DNA from: Variovorax gossypii
Lineage (GTDB): Bacteria; Pseudomonadota; Gammaproteobacteria; Burkholderiales; Burkholderiaceae_C
Direction of reading: 5' to 3'
Length of the DNA stretch: 64,000 bases
NCBI RefSeq assembly: GCF_003965815.1
Contig: NZ_RXOE01000008.1
Span: forward strand, 233,489-297,488
Position numbers and translations under genes: made by a program. Positions 1-8,953 of the stretch are shown here, one piece after another; within the stretch, counting starts at the first letter, position 1, and every line of letters starts with the position of its first letter. The notes under the pieces are model-generated. The model searched no databases. It had not been told where the DNA came from and saw only the letters and a list, made by a program, of their open reading frames with translations.

Positions 1-14
1 GTCAATGTCATGGT

Positions 15-56
15 GCCAAATGAAAAGAGGCTTGGCGACCATCGCTGCCAAGCCTC
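15..56 (-). terminator. Rho-independent terminator of the leftward transglutaminase/ridA operon
   Basis: A perfect 10-bp stem (GAGGCTTGGC at 27-36 with GCCAAGCCTC at 47-56) closes a 10-nt loop. Read on the minus strand it is followed by a TTTTCATTT tract. It lies 20 bases beyond the stop of the RidA-family gene, so it ends the leftward operon. Confidence 0.8.
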
Positions 57-76
57 GAATCCTGCGAGTGGAGGGA

Positions 77-535
77 TCAGCCGACTTCGGCGATCAGCTC
101 GATCTCCACGCAGGCACCCAGCGGAACCTGGGCCACGCCGAAGGCGCTGCGCGCATGCGCGCCCTTCTCGGGGCCGAAGACTTCGGCGAAGAACTCGCTC
201 GCGCCGTTGGTCACGAGGTGCTGCTCGGTGAAGGTGCCGACGGAGTTGACCAGGCTCATCACCTTGACGATGCGCTTGACCTTGTTCAGGTCGCCCACGG
301 CCGCATGCAGCGTGCCAAGCAGGTCGATGGCGATGGCGCGCGCGGCCTGCTTGCCTTCTTCGGTGCTGATGTTGGCGCCGAGCTGGCCGGTCCAGACCTT
401 GCCGTCCTTCTTCGCGATGTGGCCCGAGAGGAACACGAGGTTGCCGGTCTGCACGAAGGGCACGTACGCGGCGGCGGGGGCGGCGACGGGCGGGAGGGTG
501 ATGCCGAGGCTGGAAAGTTTGTCGTAAACGCTCAT
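77..535 (-). CDS. RidA family protein (YjgF/YER057c/UK114)
   Basis: The 152-residue product belongs to the RidA superfamily of small trimeric proteins, whose best-studied members hydrolyse reactive enamine/imine intermediates from PLP enzymes. The C-terminal HARSAFGVAQVPLGACVEIE segment matches the family signature, and Arg129 in the ARS motif corresponds to the substrate-binding arginine of active RidA proteins. The ATG start overlaps the stop of the upstream transglutaminase gene (ATGA), so the two are translationally coupled, and a strong terminator follows. Which Rid subgroup it belongs to, and its substrate, cannot be told from the sequence alone. Confidence 0.9.
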   Translation of the reverse strand: MSVYDKLSSLGITLPPVAAPAAAYVPFVQTGNLVFLSGHIAKKDGKVWTGQLGANISTEEGKQAARAIAIDLLGTLHAAVGDLNKVKRIVKVMSLVNSVGTFTEQHLVTNGASEFFAEVFGPEKGAHARSAFGVAQVPLGACVEIELIAEVG

Positions 536-1500
536 GGAGACTCCTTGTCTTGGGAAGGCGATTGTGTCTGTGTTTGCGGCAGGCCATCGACCACTTCCCC
601 CACCGGCTGCACGGTCACGCCGACGCTCAGCGTGTGCCTTGCGCCGCCATGGAGTACGCCGCGCATCGGCGAGACGTCGGAGTAGTCGCGGCCGATGGCC
701 AGCGTGACGTAGTCCTCGCCGGGCTGGCGGCCGTTGGTGGGGTCGAAGTCGACCCAGTCGCCGGGGCTGCCCCCGGTGCCGTCGTCCTCGCCGGGCAGGT
801 ACACCGACACCCACGCGTGCGAGGCGTCGGCGCCCACCAGCCGGGGCTGGCCGGGCGGCGGCTGCGTGAGCAGGTAGCCGCTCACGTAGCGCGCGGGCAG
901 GCCCATGGTGCGGAAGCACGCGATCATGATGTGGGCGAAGTCCTGGCACACGCCCTTGCGCTGCGCGAGGGCCTCGACAGCGGGGGTGTTGATCTCGGTG
1001 CTGTCGGCGTCGTAGGCGAAGTCCTCGTACATGCGCTCGGTGAGGTCCATCGCCACGTCGAAGGTCGGACGCCCGGGGATGAAGCTGGCGCGTGCGTAGG
1101 CCACGAAGTCGTCGTGTCGCGGCACGTAGGGCGAGGGGAAGACGAATTCCGAAGCCGCGTCGAAGGTGGCGTCCTTGCGGAAGCGGAAGCGCTCGCGCAC
1201 GGCCTCCCAGGGCAGGTCGCGCGCCACGGCGGGCGAGAGCACGGGCACCGAGGTCTCGACCACGCTCTCGGCCGTGACCACCAGCCGGTCGTGCGTGGCC
1301 TCGAGCGCGAAGAAGGCGCGCGTGTTGCCGTACAGGTCGGCCTGCTCGCTGCGCTGCGCGGGCGCGGGATCGATGGCGAGCTTGTGGCTCACGAGCTTCT
1401 GCGAACCGGTGGCCAGCGGCTTCAGGTGCGCGAGGTGCTGTGCCGTCTCGACCGGCGGCGAGTATTCGTAGCGCGTTTCGTGGGTGACGTGGAGCAGCAT
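532..1500 (-). CDS. transglutaminase-like cysteine hydrolase/transferase
   Basis: The 322-residue protein has an N-terminal bacterial transglutaminase beta domain (HVTHETRYEYSPPVETAQ) and a transglutaminase core with the complete triad: Cys185 in KGVCQDF, His228 in DASHAW and Asp253 in VDFDPTNG. There is no signal peptide, so it is probably cytoplasmic. I chose the ATG at 1500 because the family homology starts at MLLHVTHETRYEY; the open frame continues upstream but codes an unlike Arg/Ser-rich stretch. It ends with an odd Gln-rich tail (PQTQTQSPSQ). It lies 34 nt downstream of the binding-protein gene and overlaps ridA. Such transglutaminases co-occur with ATP-grasp/alpha-E proteins in predicted peptide-ligation or protein-modification systems; the substrate is unknown. 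Confidence 0.88.
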   Translation of the reverse strand: MLLHVTHETRYEYSPPVETAQHLAHLKPLATGSQKLVSHKLAIDPAPAQRSEQADLYGNTRAFFALEATHDRLVVTAESVVETSVPVLSPAVARDLPWEAVRERFRFRKDATFDAASEFVFPSPYVPRHDDFVAYARASFIPGRPTFDVAMDLTERMYEDFAYDADSTEINTPAVEALAQRKGVCQDFAHIMIACFRTMGLPARYVSGYLLTQPPPGQPRLVGADASHAWVSVYLPGEDDGTGGSPGDWVDFDPTNGRQPGEDYVTLAIGRDYSDVSPMRGVLHGGARHTLSVGVTVQPVGEVVDGLPQTQTQSPSQDKESP

Positions 1501-1534
1501 GGCCGATGCCCGTTGGATGGCTTGCGTCGCCTGC

Positions 1535-2356
1535 CTACTTCGACTCGGAGCCGAAGTACGAAGCGTAGATCTTCGCGTAGGTGCCGTCGGCACGAATGGC
1601 CTCCAGCCCCTGGTTGATCTTGGCGAGCAGCTCGGCGTTGCCCTTCTTCACGGCAATGCCGTACTTCTCGACCGGAAAGCTCGTGTCGCTCACGGTCTTG
1701 AAGCCGCCGGCGGTGTTGTTGGCGAGGTAGTGCACCACCACGCCGTTGTCGGCCACCACGGCCTGCACGCCGCCGGCCTCCAGTTCCTTCAGCGCCAGCG
1801 GCGTCGATTCGAAGCGCTTGATGGCCGTGCTCGACTTGCCCAGCAGCTTGCCCACCACCTCGTCGCCGGTGGTGCCGTTCTGCACGCCGACCTTCAGCGT
1901 CTTGATGTCCTCGAACCTGGTGATGGGCGCATCGTTGCGCACGGCGATGAGCTGGCGCGCATCGAAGTAGGACTGCGAGAAGTCCATGGTCTGGCGGCGC
2001 TCGTCGGTGATGGTGATGGCCGACACCAGCAGGTCGCGGTCGCCCTGGTCGAGCGAGTTGAAGATGCCTTCCCACGGCGTGTTGACGAACTTCACCTCGA
2101 AGCCGGCCTTCTGCGCAACCGCCTTCACCACCTCGATGTCGAAGCCCACGATCTCGCCCTTGTCGTTCTGCGACTCGAAGGGCGTGTAGGCGGCGTCGGT
2201 GCCCACCACGAGCACGCGCGCGGCGGCCGGTGCGGGCGGCGCGCCGGCGGCGGGGGCGGACGCGGATTCCTGCTTGCTGCAGCCGGCGATGGCCAGAGCC
2301 GCGAAGAGGCCCGCGGCGGTGAGTGCCAAGCGGCGGTTGATGTTGTTGTCGAGCAT
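1535..2356 (-). CDS. amino-acid ABC transporter substrate-binding lipoprotein
   Basis: The 273-residue protein has a lipoprotein signal peptide (lipobox AIAGC, Cys26), an Ala/Pro linker, then a complete family 3 (SBP_bac_3) periplasmic binding domain, recognisable from VGTDAAYTPFES, GFDIEVV and the MDFSQSYFD hinge region. It should bind a polar or basic amino acid; specificity cannot be read from the sequence. No permease or ATPase gene is adjacent. It sits instead between the ATP-grasp/alpha-E gene and the transglutaminase gene in the same direction, so it is an orphan binding protein that may borrow a transporter or act as a sensor subunit. ATG 2356 is preceded by an AGGAGGC-like ribosome site. 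Confidence 0.88.
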   Translation of the reverse strand: MLDNNINRRLALTAAGLFAALAIAGCSKQESASAPAAGAPPAPAAARVLVVGTDAAYTPFESQNDKGEIVGFDIEVVKAVAQKAGFEVKFVNTPWEGIFNSLDQGDRDLLVSAITITDERRQTMDFSQSYFDARQLIAVRNDAPITRFEDIKTLKVGVQNGTTGDEVVGKLLGKSSTAIKRFESTPLALKELEAGGVQAVVADNGVVVHYLANNTAGGFKTVSDTSFPVEKYGIAVKKGNAELLAKINQGLEAIRADGTYAKIYASYFGSESK

Positions 2357-2480
2357 GGGTGCCTCCTTGGGGTTTATCGAGAAACGCCGCGGAACCGGCT
2401 TTGCCGGGCCGCAGGCGTTGCCCCCGGTGAGGGGGTGTGCGAAGCGACACGAAATGCGCGAAGCATGGGGGAGTACCAGT

Positions 2481-5225
2481 TCACGCTCCGACGGAGCGAA
2501 GCGATTCGGAAGTCAGCGTGAAGTAGCGCGTGCCGATGGCGTCGGACACATGGTAGGCCGCCGCCTCGCAGCTGGCGAGCAGCTTCACGAGTTCCGGATA
2601 GTCGGCATCCGGCCCTGCGGCGCAGAGGTGCTCGAGCGTCCAGCCGGCGGGGTCGGGCAGCTCGTACGACAGCGCCGTCAGCTTGCCCGGCGCGCTGCCG
2701 GCCAGCCGCGCGATGCGCCCGCGCAGGGTCTGCGTGACCCATGCCAGCGAGCGCGGGTTCTCGGCGTCGAGCACCAGCAGGTCGACCATGGTGGCGACGT
2801 CGCGGCGCTGCTGGTAGCGGGCGTGGAAGGTGATGGTGCTGTCGAAGAGCGCCACCATGGCCTCGAAGCCGCTCACCTCGTGCACCGCGCCGTTGTCGAA
2901 GCCGGCCTCCAGCGCGTTCGCCAGGAAGCCCAGCCGCTCGATGTGGCGGCCGATGGAAAGCAGCCGCCAGGCATCGTCGCGCGTCATGCGGTCGGTCTGT
3001 GCGCCGGTCATGGCGGCGAGCGCGGTGCTGGCGGATTCGAGTGCGCGCAGAGCGGCGCTGGCGGCGAAGCTGCCTTCGTCGGCCTGCTCGGCGGCACGGC
3101 GCAGGAAGTCGGCCTCGGTGCGCACGATCTGGTTCCAGTTGTCCTGCGACAGGCGCTCGCGCACCGCCGCCGCGGCCTGCCGGATGCAGCGCAGGCTGAA
3201 GCCGACGCTGCCGCCTCGCGTCACGTCGCCCAGCTCGGCGATCAGCGCGCGCTCGAACACGCGGCGCGACTGCGGCGCGCTCGGCACGCCCGACGGCACC
3301 AGCGCATTGCGCAGCGCCATGTGGTGCAGCCATTCGAGCAGCGGGCGCGAGGACTGGTCCTCGCTGCCCAGCAGGCTGAGCGTGAGGCGGGCGAGCCGCA
3401 CGGCGTTCTCGGCGCGCTCGGTGTAGCGGCCGAGCCAGAACATGTTCTCCGCCGCGCGACTGGTGACCGGCGCGCGGTGCCGCGCGAGCGAGGCCGGCGT
3501 GCTGTGCGGCTGCAGCAGCGTGGTCCGGTCGACCTCGCCGTGCGTCTGCACCCACACGTCGGCGCTGCTGCCGCCGCGCTGCATCGAGGCGAACTGCGCA
3601 TCGGGCTCGGTGAGCCGCGCCAGCCCGCCGGGCAGCACGCGCCACGACCGCGCGCCGTCGCTCACCGCGAAGACGCGCAGCATCACCGCGCGCGGCGCGA
3701 TGTGGCCCGGGCCCATGTCGTTGGCCCAGGTGGGCATCTGCGACAGCGGCAGGTAGCCCTGCACGGTGTGGACGTCGCCCTCGCGCACGATGCGGCCGGC
3801 CCATTCGTCGAGCTCGCGCCGGCCGAGCTGGCTGCCGAGCACCGCGTCGAAGCTGGCGCGGCCGTCGAAGCCGGGGTAGGTGGGCTTGATGGCGCAGTCG
3901 CCCAGCTGCGGCAGCACCGATTCGAGCGCGGCGCGCTCGCCGCACCACCAGGTGGGCAGGGCGGGCAGCATGAGCTTCTCGTCGATCAGCCGGCGCGCCA
4001 GACCCGGCAGGAAGCCCAGCAGCGCGGGCGATTCGAGAAACGCCGAGCCCGGCATGTTGGCCACCAGCACGTTGCCCGCGCGGATCGCCTGCAGCAGGCC
4101 CGGCACGCCGAGCGTGGAATCGGGGCGCAGCTCCAGCGGGTCGAGGAACTGGTCGTCCAGCCGCTTGATGAGGCCGTGCACCGGGCGCAGGCCCTGCAGC
4201 GTCTTGAGGTAGAGCCGCTGGTCGCGCACCGTGAGGTCGCTGCCCTCGACCAGCGTGATGCCCAGGTAGCGCGCTAGGTAGGCGTGCTCGAAGTAGGTCT
4301 CGTTGTACGGGCCGGGCGTGAGCAGCGCGATGTGCGGCGGCACGCCGGCCGGGCACATGCGCTGCAGGCCTTCCATCATGGCGCTGTAGGTGGCGGCCAG
4401 GCGCTGCACGTGCAGCGCCTCGAAGGCCTGCGGAAACTGCCGGGTGATCGCGAGGCGGTTCTCCAGCAGGTAGCCCAGGCCCGAGGGCGCCTGGGTGCGC
4501 TGCGAGACCACCCACCAGTTGCCGTCGGGGCCGCGCGCGAGGTCGAAAGCGGCGATGTGCAGCCAGGTGTCGCCCGGCGGCTTCACGCCGTGCAGCGCGC
4601 GCAGGTAGCCGGGGTGGCCGCGTACCAGCGCCGGGGGAATGAGCCCTTCGGCCAGCAGCTGCTGCGGGCCGTAGGCGTCGGCCATCACGCGGTCGAGCAC
4701 GCGCACGCGCTGCAGCACGCCGGCCTCGATCTGGCTCCAGCTCTCGGGCGAGACGATCAGCGGGAACAGGTCGAGCGACCATGGCCGCTGCGGGCCGTTG
4801 GCGTCGGCATACACGTTGTAGGTGACGCCGTTGTCGCGGATCTGCCGCTCCAGGCTGGCCGCGCGCCGAGGCAGGTCGTTGAAGCCGCCCGGGCCGAGCT
4901 GTTCGAAAAAGGCGTTCCAGGCGGGGGTGAGGGGCGGCTGCTCGCTTGCCGGGGCCTGCGTCTGTGTCTGGGATTGCGACTGGGACTGAGACTGCGATTG
5001 GCCGGCTGCCACCGGCCGCTCGGCCGCGGCATCGTAGAGCTGCGGGGCGGCTGGGGCGGGGGGCGTCGCGGGCCCGGGCGCCGGCCGGACGGGCGCCACC
5101 GGAGTGGCCTGGCCGCGCAGTTCGTCGTAGTGGCCGGGCAGGGCGGGCGGGGCGAGCGCCGACGCCAGGGCCGCCGGAAACTCCAGTGCCTGGGCGTCGA
5201 ACAGGGATTCGTTCAAAGGTTCCAC
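2481..5225 (-). CDS. fused circularly permuted ATP-grasp / alpha-E domain protein
   Basis: This 914-residue protein fuses two parts that are usually separate. Residues about 100-585 form a circularly permuted type 2 ATP-grasp domain (family motifs LTPGPYNETYFEHAYLAR, GNVLVANMPGSAF, LPTWWCGE, CAIKPTYPGFDG). Residues about 590-914 form an all-helical alpha-E domain starting at MFWLGRYTERAENAVRLARL. The same two domains are separate genes at 12513-14979, confirming the boundary. Family knowledge: these proteins are predicted amide/peptide ligases acting with transglutaminases. The first 100 residues are Ala/Pro-rich and disordered, with an alternating Gln-Ser/Gln-Thr run at residues 76-90. The gene is transcribed with the downstream binding-protein and transglutaminase genes. 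Confidence 0.88.
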   Translation of the reverse strand: MEPLNESLFDAQALEFPAALASALAPPALPGHYDELRGQATPVAPVRPAPGPATPPAPAAPQLYDAAAERPVAAGQSQSQSQSQSQTQTQAPASEQPPLTPAWNAFFEQLGPGGFNDLPRRAASLERQIRDNGVTYNVYADANGPQRPWSLDLFPLIVSPESWSQIEAGVLQRVRVLDRVMADAYGPQQLLAEGLIPPALVRGHPGYLRALHGVKPPGDTWLHIAAFDLARGPDGNWWVVSQRTQAPSGLGYLLENRLAITRQFPQAFEALHVQRLAATYSAMMEGLQRMCPAGVPPHIALLTPGPYNETYFEHAYLARYLGITLVEGSDLTVRDQRLYLKTLQGLRPVHGLIKRLDDQFLDPLELRPDSTLGVPGLLQAIRAGNVLVANMPGSAFLESPALLGFLPGLARRLIDEKLMLPALPTWWCGERAALESVLPQLGDCAIKPTYPGFDGRASFDAVLGSQLGRRELDEWAGRIVREGDVHTVQGYLPLSQMPTWANDMGPGHIAPRAVMLRVFAVSDGARSWRVLPGGLARLTEPDAQFASMQRGGSSADVWVQTHGEVDRTTLLQPHSTPASLARHRAPVTSRAAENMFWLGRYTERAENAVRLARLTLSLLGSEDQSSRPLLEWLHHMALRNALVPSGVPSAPQSRRVFERALIAELGDVTRGGSVGFSLRCIRQAAAAVRERLSQDNWNQIVRTEADFLRRAAEQADEGSFAASAALRALESASTALAAMTGAQTDRMTRDDAWRLLSIGRHIERLGFLANALEAGFDNGAVHEVSGFEAMVALFDSTITFHARYQQRRDVATMVDLLVLDAENPRSLAWVTQTLRGRIARLAGSAPGKLTALSYELPDPAGWTLEHLCAAGPDADYPELVKLLASCEAAAYHVSDAIGTRYFTLTSESLRSVGA
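4956..5000 (-). repeat. coding Gln-Ser/Gln-Thr alternating repeat
   Basis: Fifteen codons encode alternating Gln with Ser, then Thr (residues 76-90 of the ATP-grasp/alpha-E protein). Serine codons vary (TCG, TCT, TCC) and both CAA and CAG are used, so it is not a fresh slippage product at DNA level. Similar shorter tracts occur at the C termini of two other proteins of the same predicted system. Confidence 0.8.
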
Positions 5226-5289
5226 AGGGGATGGATTGTCACACTGCCGTCACGGGGTGGCCGTTCGGGCAGTGTGCTGAATGTCCCCT

Positions 5290-8200
5290 TCAGCGCCGCA
5301 GATCGAGCGTGAACGGGAATTCGCGGCTGCCCGGCAGCTCGATGGTCGCGGGAGGCGTGCGCAGCAGCCCGGGCGTGTGGCCGGTGCGGGTGAAGCGCGA
5401 ATGGCGGCGGCTCTCGGCCTCGTAGGCGTTGACCGGGAAGGTCTCGTAGTTGCGCCCGCCCGGGTGGGCGACGAAGTACTGGCAGCCGCCCAGCGAACGC
5501 TTCATCCAGGTGTCGACCAGGTCGAAGGTCAGCGGCGCATGGGCCTTGATGCTGGGGTGCAGCGACGAGGGCGGGTTCCAGGCCTTGTAGCGCACGCCGG
5601 CCACGAACTCGCCGGCCACGCCCGTGGGCTGCAGCGGCAGCACCTTGCCGTTGACGGTGACGACGTGGCGGCTCTCGTTCAGGCCGGTCACGCGCACCTC
5701 GATGCGCTCCAGCGACGAATCGACGTAGCGCACCGTGCCGCCGGCCGCGCCTTCCTCGCCCATCACGTGCCAGGGCTCCAGCGCGTTGCGCAGCGAGAAC
5801 TCCACGCCCATGGCCTGCATCTGGCCCACCAGCGGGAAGCGGAACTCGAAGTGCGGCGCGAACCAGTCGGGGTCGAAGGCGAAGCCGGCCTGGCGCATCT
5901 CGCTGATGACGTCGTCGAAGTCCATCTTCACGAAAGTCGGCAGCAGGAAGCGGTCGTGCAGCTCGGTGCCCCAGCGGGTGACGGGAGCCTTGTAGGGCTC
6001 ATTCCAGAAGCGGGCCACCAGCGCGCGGATGAGCAGCTGCTGCGCGACGCTCATGCGCGCATGCGGTGGCATCTCGAAGGCGCGCAGCTCGAGCAGGCCG
6101 AGGCGGCCGGTGCTGGAGTCGGGCGAGTAGAGCTTGTCGATGCAGAACTCGCTGCGGTGCGTGTTGCCCGACACGTCGATCAGGATGTTGCGCAGCGTGC
6201 GGTCGACCAGCCACGCCGGCATGTTCTGGCCGTAGATCTCGCGGTTCTTCGCGATTTCCTTCAGCGCGATTTCCAGCTCGTAGACCTGGTCGTTGCGCGC
6301 CTCGTCCACGCGCGGCGCCTGGCTCGTCGGGCCGATGAACATGCCCGAGAACAGGTAGCTCAGCGACGGATGGTTGTGCCAGTACAGCAGCAGGCTGGCC
6401 AGCAGCTCCGGCCGGCGCAGGAAGGGGCTGTCGGCGGGCGTTGCGCCGCCCAGCACGAAGTGGTTGCCGCCGCCGGTGCCGGTGTGGCGGCCGTCGGTCA
6501 TGAACTTCTCGGCCGACAGGCGGGTTTCGAAGGCGGCGTTGTAGAGGAACTCGGTGTGGTCGACCAGTTCCTTCCAGTTGTGCGCCGGATGGATGTTGAC
6601 CTCGATCACGCCCGGGTCGGGCGTGACCTGCAGCATCTTCAGGCGAGGGTCGCGCGGCGGCGGATAGCCTTCCATCACGATGCGCACGCCCAGGTCGCGC
6701 GCGGTGGCTTCCACGGCGGCCACGAGGTCGAGATAGTCTTCCAGTCGGGCCAGCGGCGGCATGAAGACGTAGAGCACGCCCGACGCATCGCCCTTCTTCT
6801 CGGCGGCGGGGCCGTTGGCGCGGCGCGGGTCGCGCACTTCGACGCACAGCGCGGTGCGCGTGATCCAGTGGGCCGATTCGCCGCGGCGGGGCTGGCGGGC
6901 CGAGAGGGAGTCGGCGGCGTCGTTGTCGTCCGCGCCGTCGCCTTCACCGTCGCTCGCGGCGCCCGGCGTCTGCATGCGCAATGCAGAGGGCACGACGGGC
7001 GGCGTGCCGAAGGCGTAGGGCACGGCGCCGAGGTCTGCGCCCGCGCTGCCAATTTCACCCGTGCCCACGGCGTAGCGCGCACGGTAGTCGGCAGAGCTCG
7101 GCAGAGCGCCGCGCGGCGCGGTGGGGTCGCGTTCGATCAGGTAGGGGTAGTCGCCCTTGCTGGCCCACGGCTGCGAGTCGAGCGGCAGGCGGTAGCCCAT
7201 GGGCGAGTCGCCCGGAATGAGATAGAGCCTGTCGTCGCGCAGGAACCAGGGGCCGGTCTTCCAGGCCGGGCCCGCGAGCGCGGGAGCATCACCGTTCGCG
7301 TTGCCGGGCTCGATGGGCAGCATGTAGCCGATCACCGCGTCGAGCTTCTGCGTGAACACGCGGCGCAGGCGCACGCGTTCGAGTTCGTCGTCGAGCTTCG
7401 AGTCGAAGGGGTCGACGTTGACGGGAAGGCGGCGTTCGCGCCAGAGGTAGTAGTAGATGTCCTCGTAGCCCGGCTGGATGTAGCGCTCGGTCAGCCCCAG
7501 CTTCTGCGCGAGCAGGTTGGTGAAGCGGCGTGCGTCCTCGCTCGTGTAGTGCGTGGGAAAGCGCTCGTCGGCGAAGAGGGCAGGGTCGTGCCACAGCTGC
7601 TGGCCGTCGGCGCGCCAGAAGATCGAGAGTGCCCAGCGCGGCAGCTGCTCGCCCGGATACCACTTGCCCTGGCCGAAATGCAGGAAGCCGCCCTGGCCGT
7701 ATTCGGCGCGCAGCTTGTGCACGAGCTCGGTGGCGTAGCCGCGCTTGGTGGGGCCGAGCGCGTCGGTGTTCCACTCGGGCGCGTCGCGGTCGGTGGTGGC
7801 CACGTAGGTGGGCTCGCCGCCCATGGTCAGGCGCACGTCGCCGGCCTTCAGGCGCGCATCGACCGCGTCGCCCAGGGCCAGCACCTCGGCCCACTGGTCT
7901 TCGGTGTAGGGCTTGGTGACGCGTGGCGATTCGTAGATGCGCGTGACCTTCATCTCGTGGCCGAACTCGACCTCGGATTCGTCGACCCCGCCCTCGATGG
8001 GCGCGGCGCTCGAAGGCGTGGGCGTACAGGCCAGCGGGATGTGGCCTTCACCGGCCAGCAGGCCCGATGTGGCGTCGAGGCCGATCCATCCGGCGCCGGG
8101 CAGGAACACCTCGCACCAGGCGTGCAGGTCGGTGAAGTCGACGGTGGTGCCGCTCGGGCCGTCGAGCGCCTTCACGTCGGGCGTGAGCTGGATCAGGTAG

Positions 8201-8808
8201 CCCGAGACGAAGCGCGCGGCCAGTCCGCAGTGGCGCAGCAGCTGCACCAGCAGCCAGCCCGAGTCGCGGCAGGAGCCGCTGCCGTTGGTGAGCGTTTCTT
8301 CCGGCGTCTGCACGCCGGGCTCCATGCGGATGAGATAGTTGACGTCCTTCTGGACCTGCTGGTTGATGCCGACCAGGAAGTCGATGGTGCGCTGCTCCTT
8401 GCGGTCGATCTTGTCGAGGTAGGCCTGCAGCAGCGGCGTGACCGGGTCGGCCACGAGGTAGGGCGCGAGCTCCTCGGCCTGCGAGGGCTTGTACTTGAAG
8501 GGGAAGTTCTCGGCCTGCGGCTCGAGGAAGAAGTCGAAGGGGTTGTAGACCGCCATCTCGACCACGAGGTCGACAGTGACCTTGAACTCGCGCGTCTTCT
8601 CGGGAAACACGAGCCGCGCCTGGTAGTTGGCGAACGGGTCTTGCATCCAGTTGACGAAGTGCTCGGCCGGCTCGACGCGCAGCGAATACGAGATGACGTT
8701 GCTGCGGCAATGCGGCGCGGGCCGCAAGCGCACGACCTGCGGGCCCAGCTGCACCAGGCGGTCGTACTTGTAGTGGGTGACGTGGTGGAGAGCGGCGTGA
8801 ATGGACAT
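5290..8808 (-). CDS. large transglutaminase-DUF2126 protein
   Basis: The 1172-residue protein has an N-terminal transglutaminase module with triad Cys180 (GSGSCRDSG), His229 (DLHAWCEVF) and Asp245 (GLDATSG), then a long DUF2126 region that fills the remainder (MGGEPTYVA, GGGNHFVLGGATPADSPFLR). The length is typical of this family, which is conserved beside circularly permuted ATP-grasp/alpha-E genes. No signal peptide is visible, so the predicted system is cytoplasmic. The gene heads the leftward cluster, 64 nt upstream of the ATP-grasp/alpha-E fusion. The catalytic residues look intact, but the substrate is unknown. A long antisense open frame across the gene is a GC-codon artefact. Confidence 0.9.
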   Translation of the reverse strand: MSIHAALHHVTHYKYDRLVQLGPQVVRLRPAPHCRSNVISYSLRVEPAEHFVNWMQDPFANYQARLVFPEKTREFKVTVDLVVEMAVYNPFDFFLEPQAENFPFKYKPSQAEELAPYLVADPVTPLLQAYLDKIDRKEQRTIDFLVGINQQVQKDVNYLIRMEPGVQTPEETLTNGSGSCRDSGWLLVQLLRHCGLAARFVSGYLIQLTPDVKALDGPSGTTVDFTDLHAWCEVFLPGAGWIGLDATSGLLAGEGHIPLACTPTPSSAAPIEGGVDESEVEFGHEMKVTRIYESPRVTKPYTEDQWAEVLALGDAVDARLKAGDVRLTMGGEPTYVATTDRDAPEWNTDALGPTKRGYATELVHKLRAEYGQGGFLHFGQGKWYPGEQLPRWALSIFWRADGQQLWHDPALFADERFPTHYTSEDARRFTNLLAQKLGLTERYIQPGYEDIYYYLWRERRLPVNVDPFDSKLDDELERVRLRRVFTQKLDAVIGYMLPIEPGNANGDAPALAGPAWKTGPWFLRDDRLYLIPGDSPMGYRLPLDSQPWASKGDYPYLIERDPTAPRGALPSSADYRARYAVGTGEIGSAGADLGAVPYAFGTPPVVPSALRMQTPGAASDGEGDGADDNDAADSLSARQPRRGESAHWITRTALCVEVRDPRRANGPAAEKKGDASGVLYVFMPPLARLEDYLDLVAAVEATARDLGVRIVMEGYPPPRDPRLKMLQVTPDPGVIEVNIHPAHNWKELVDHTEFLYNAAFETRLSAEKFMTDGRHTGTGGGNHFVLGGATPADSPFLRRPELLASLLLYWHNHPSLSYLFSGMFIGPTSQAPRVDEARNDQVYELEIALKEIAKNREIYGQNMPAWLVDRTLRNILIDVSGNTHRSEFCIDKLYSPDSSTGRLGLLELRAFEMPPHARMSVAQQLLIRALVARFWNEPYKAPVTRWGTELHDRFLLPTFVKMDFDDVISEMRQAGFAFDPDWFAPHFEFRFPLVGQMQAMGVEFSLRNALEPWHVMGEEGAAGGTVRYVDSSLERIEVRVTGLNESRHVVTVNGKVLPLQPTGVAGEFVAGVRYKAWNPPSSLHPSIKAHAPLTFDLVDTWMKRSLGGCQYFVAHPGGRNYETFPVNAYEAESRRHSRFTRTGHTPGLLRTPPATIELPGSREFPFTLDLRR

Positions 8809-8929
8809 GCGTTTTTGTGTGCAGAGCTGGCAGATTGCATCGAGAAGATGTCTCTGGTGAGACGCATACTAGCCCAGATGCTTAGCAATTAACGCGCCAC
8901 TGAGCGTGAGTCTGGGGAGGGTTTGCATC

Positions 8930-8953
8930 ATGGTTTCGGGAGTCGTCCGATGA
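8930..8953 (+). other. possible 7-codon leader ORF coupled to comEC
   Basis: ATG 8930 follows GGGGAGG at the right distance and reads seven codons to a TGA at 8951-8953 that overlaps the chosen comEC start (ATGA). It could be a translational-coupling leader, or the ribosome site may serve a TTG start at 8923 in the comEC frame. Confidence 0.25.

Noticed and set aside
2199..4277. 692-codon plus-strand open frame opposite the ATP-grasp/alpha-E fusion
   Set aside because: It is a shadow of the fused gene with low-complexity Arg/His/Gln content.
5281..8892. 1203-codon open frame on the plus strand opposite the DUF2126 gene
   Set aside because: It is the antisense of a clear transglutaminase-DUF2126 gene, rich in Ala/Arg/His/Val as expected from GC-rich codon bias, and has no recognisable domain.
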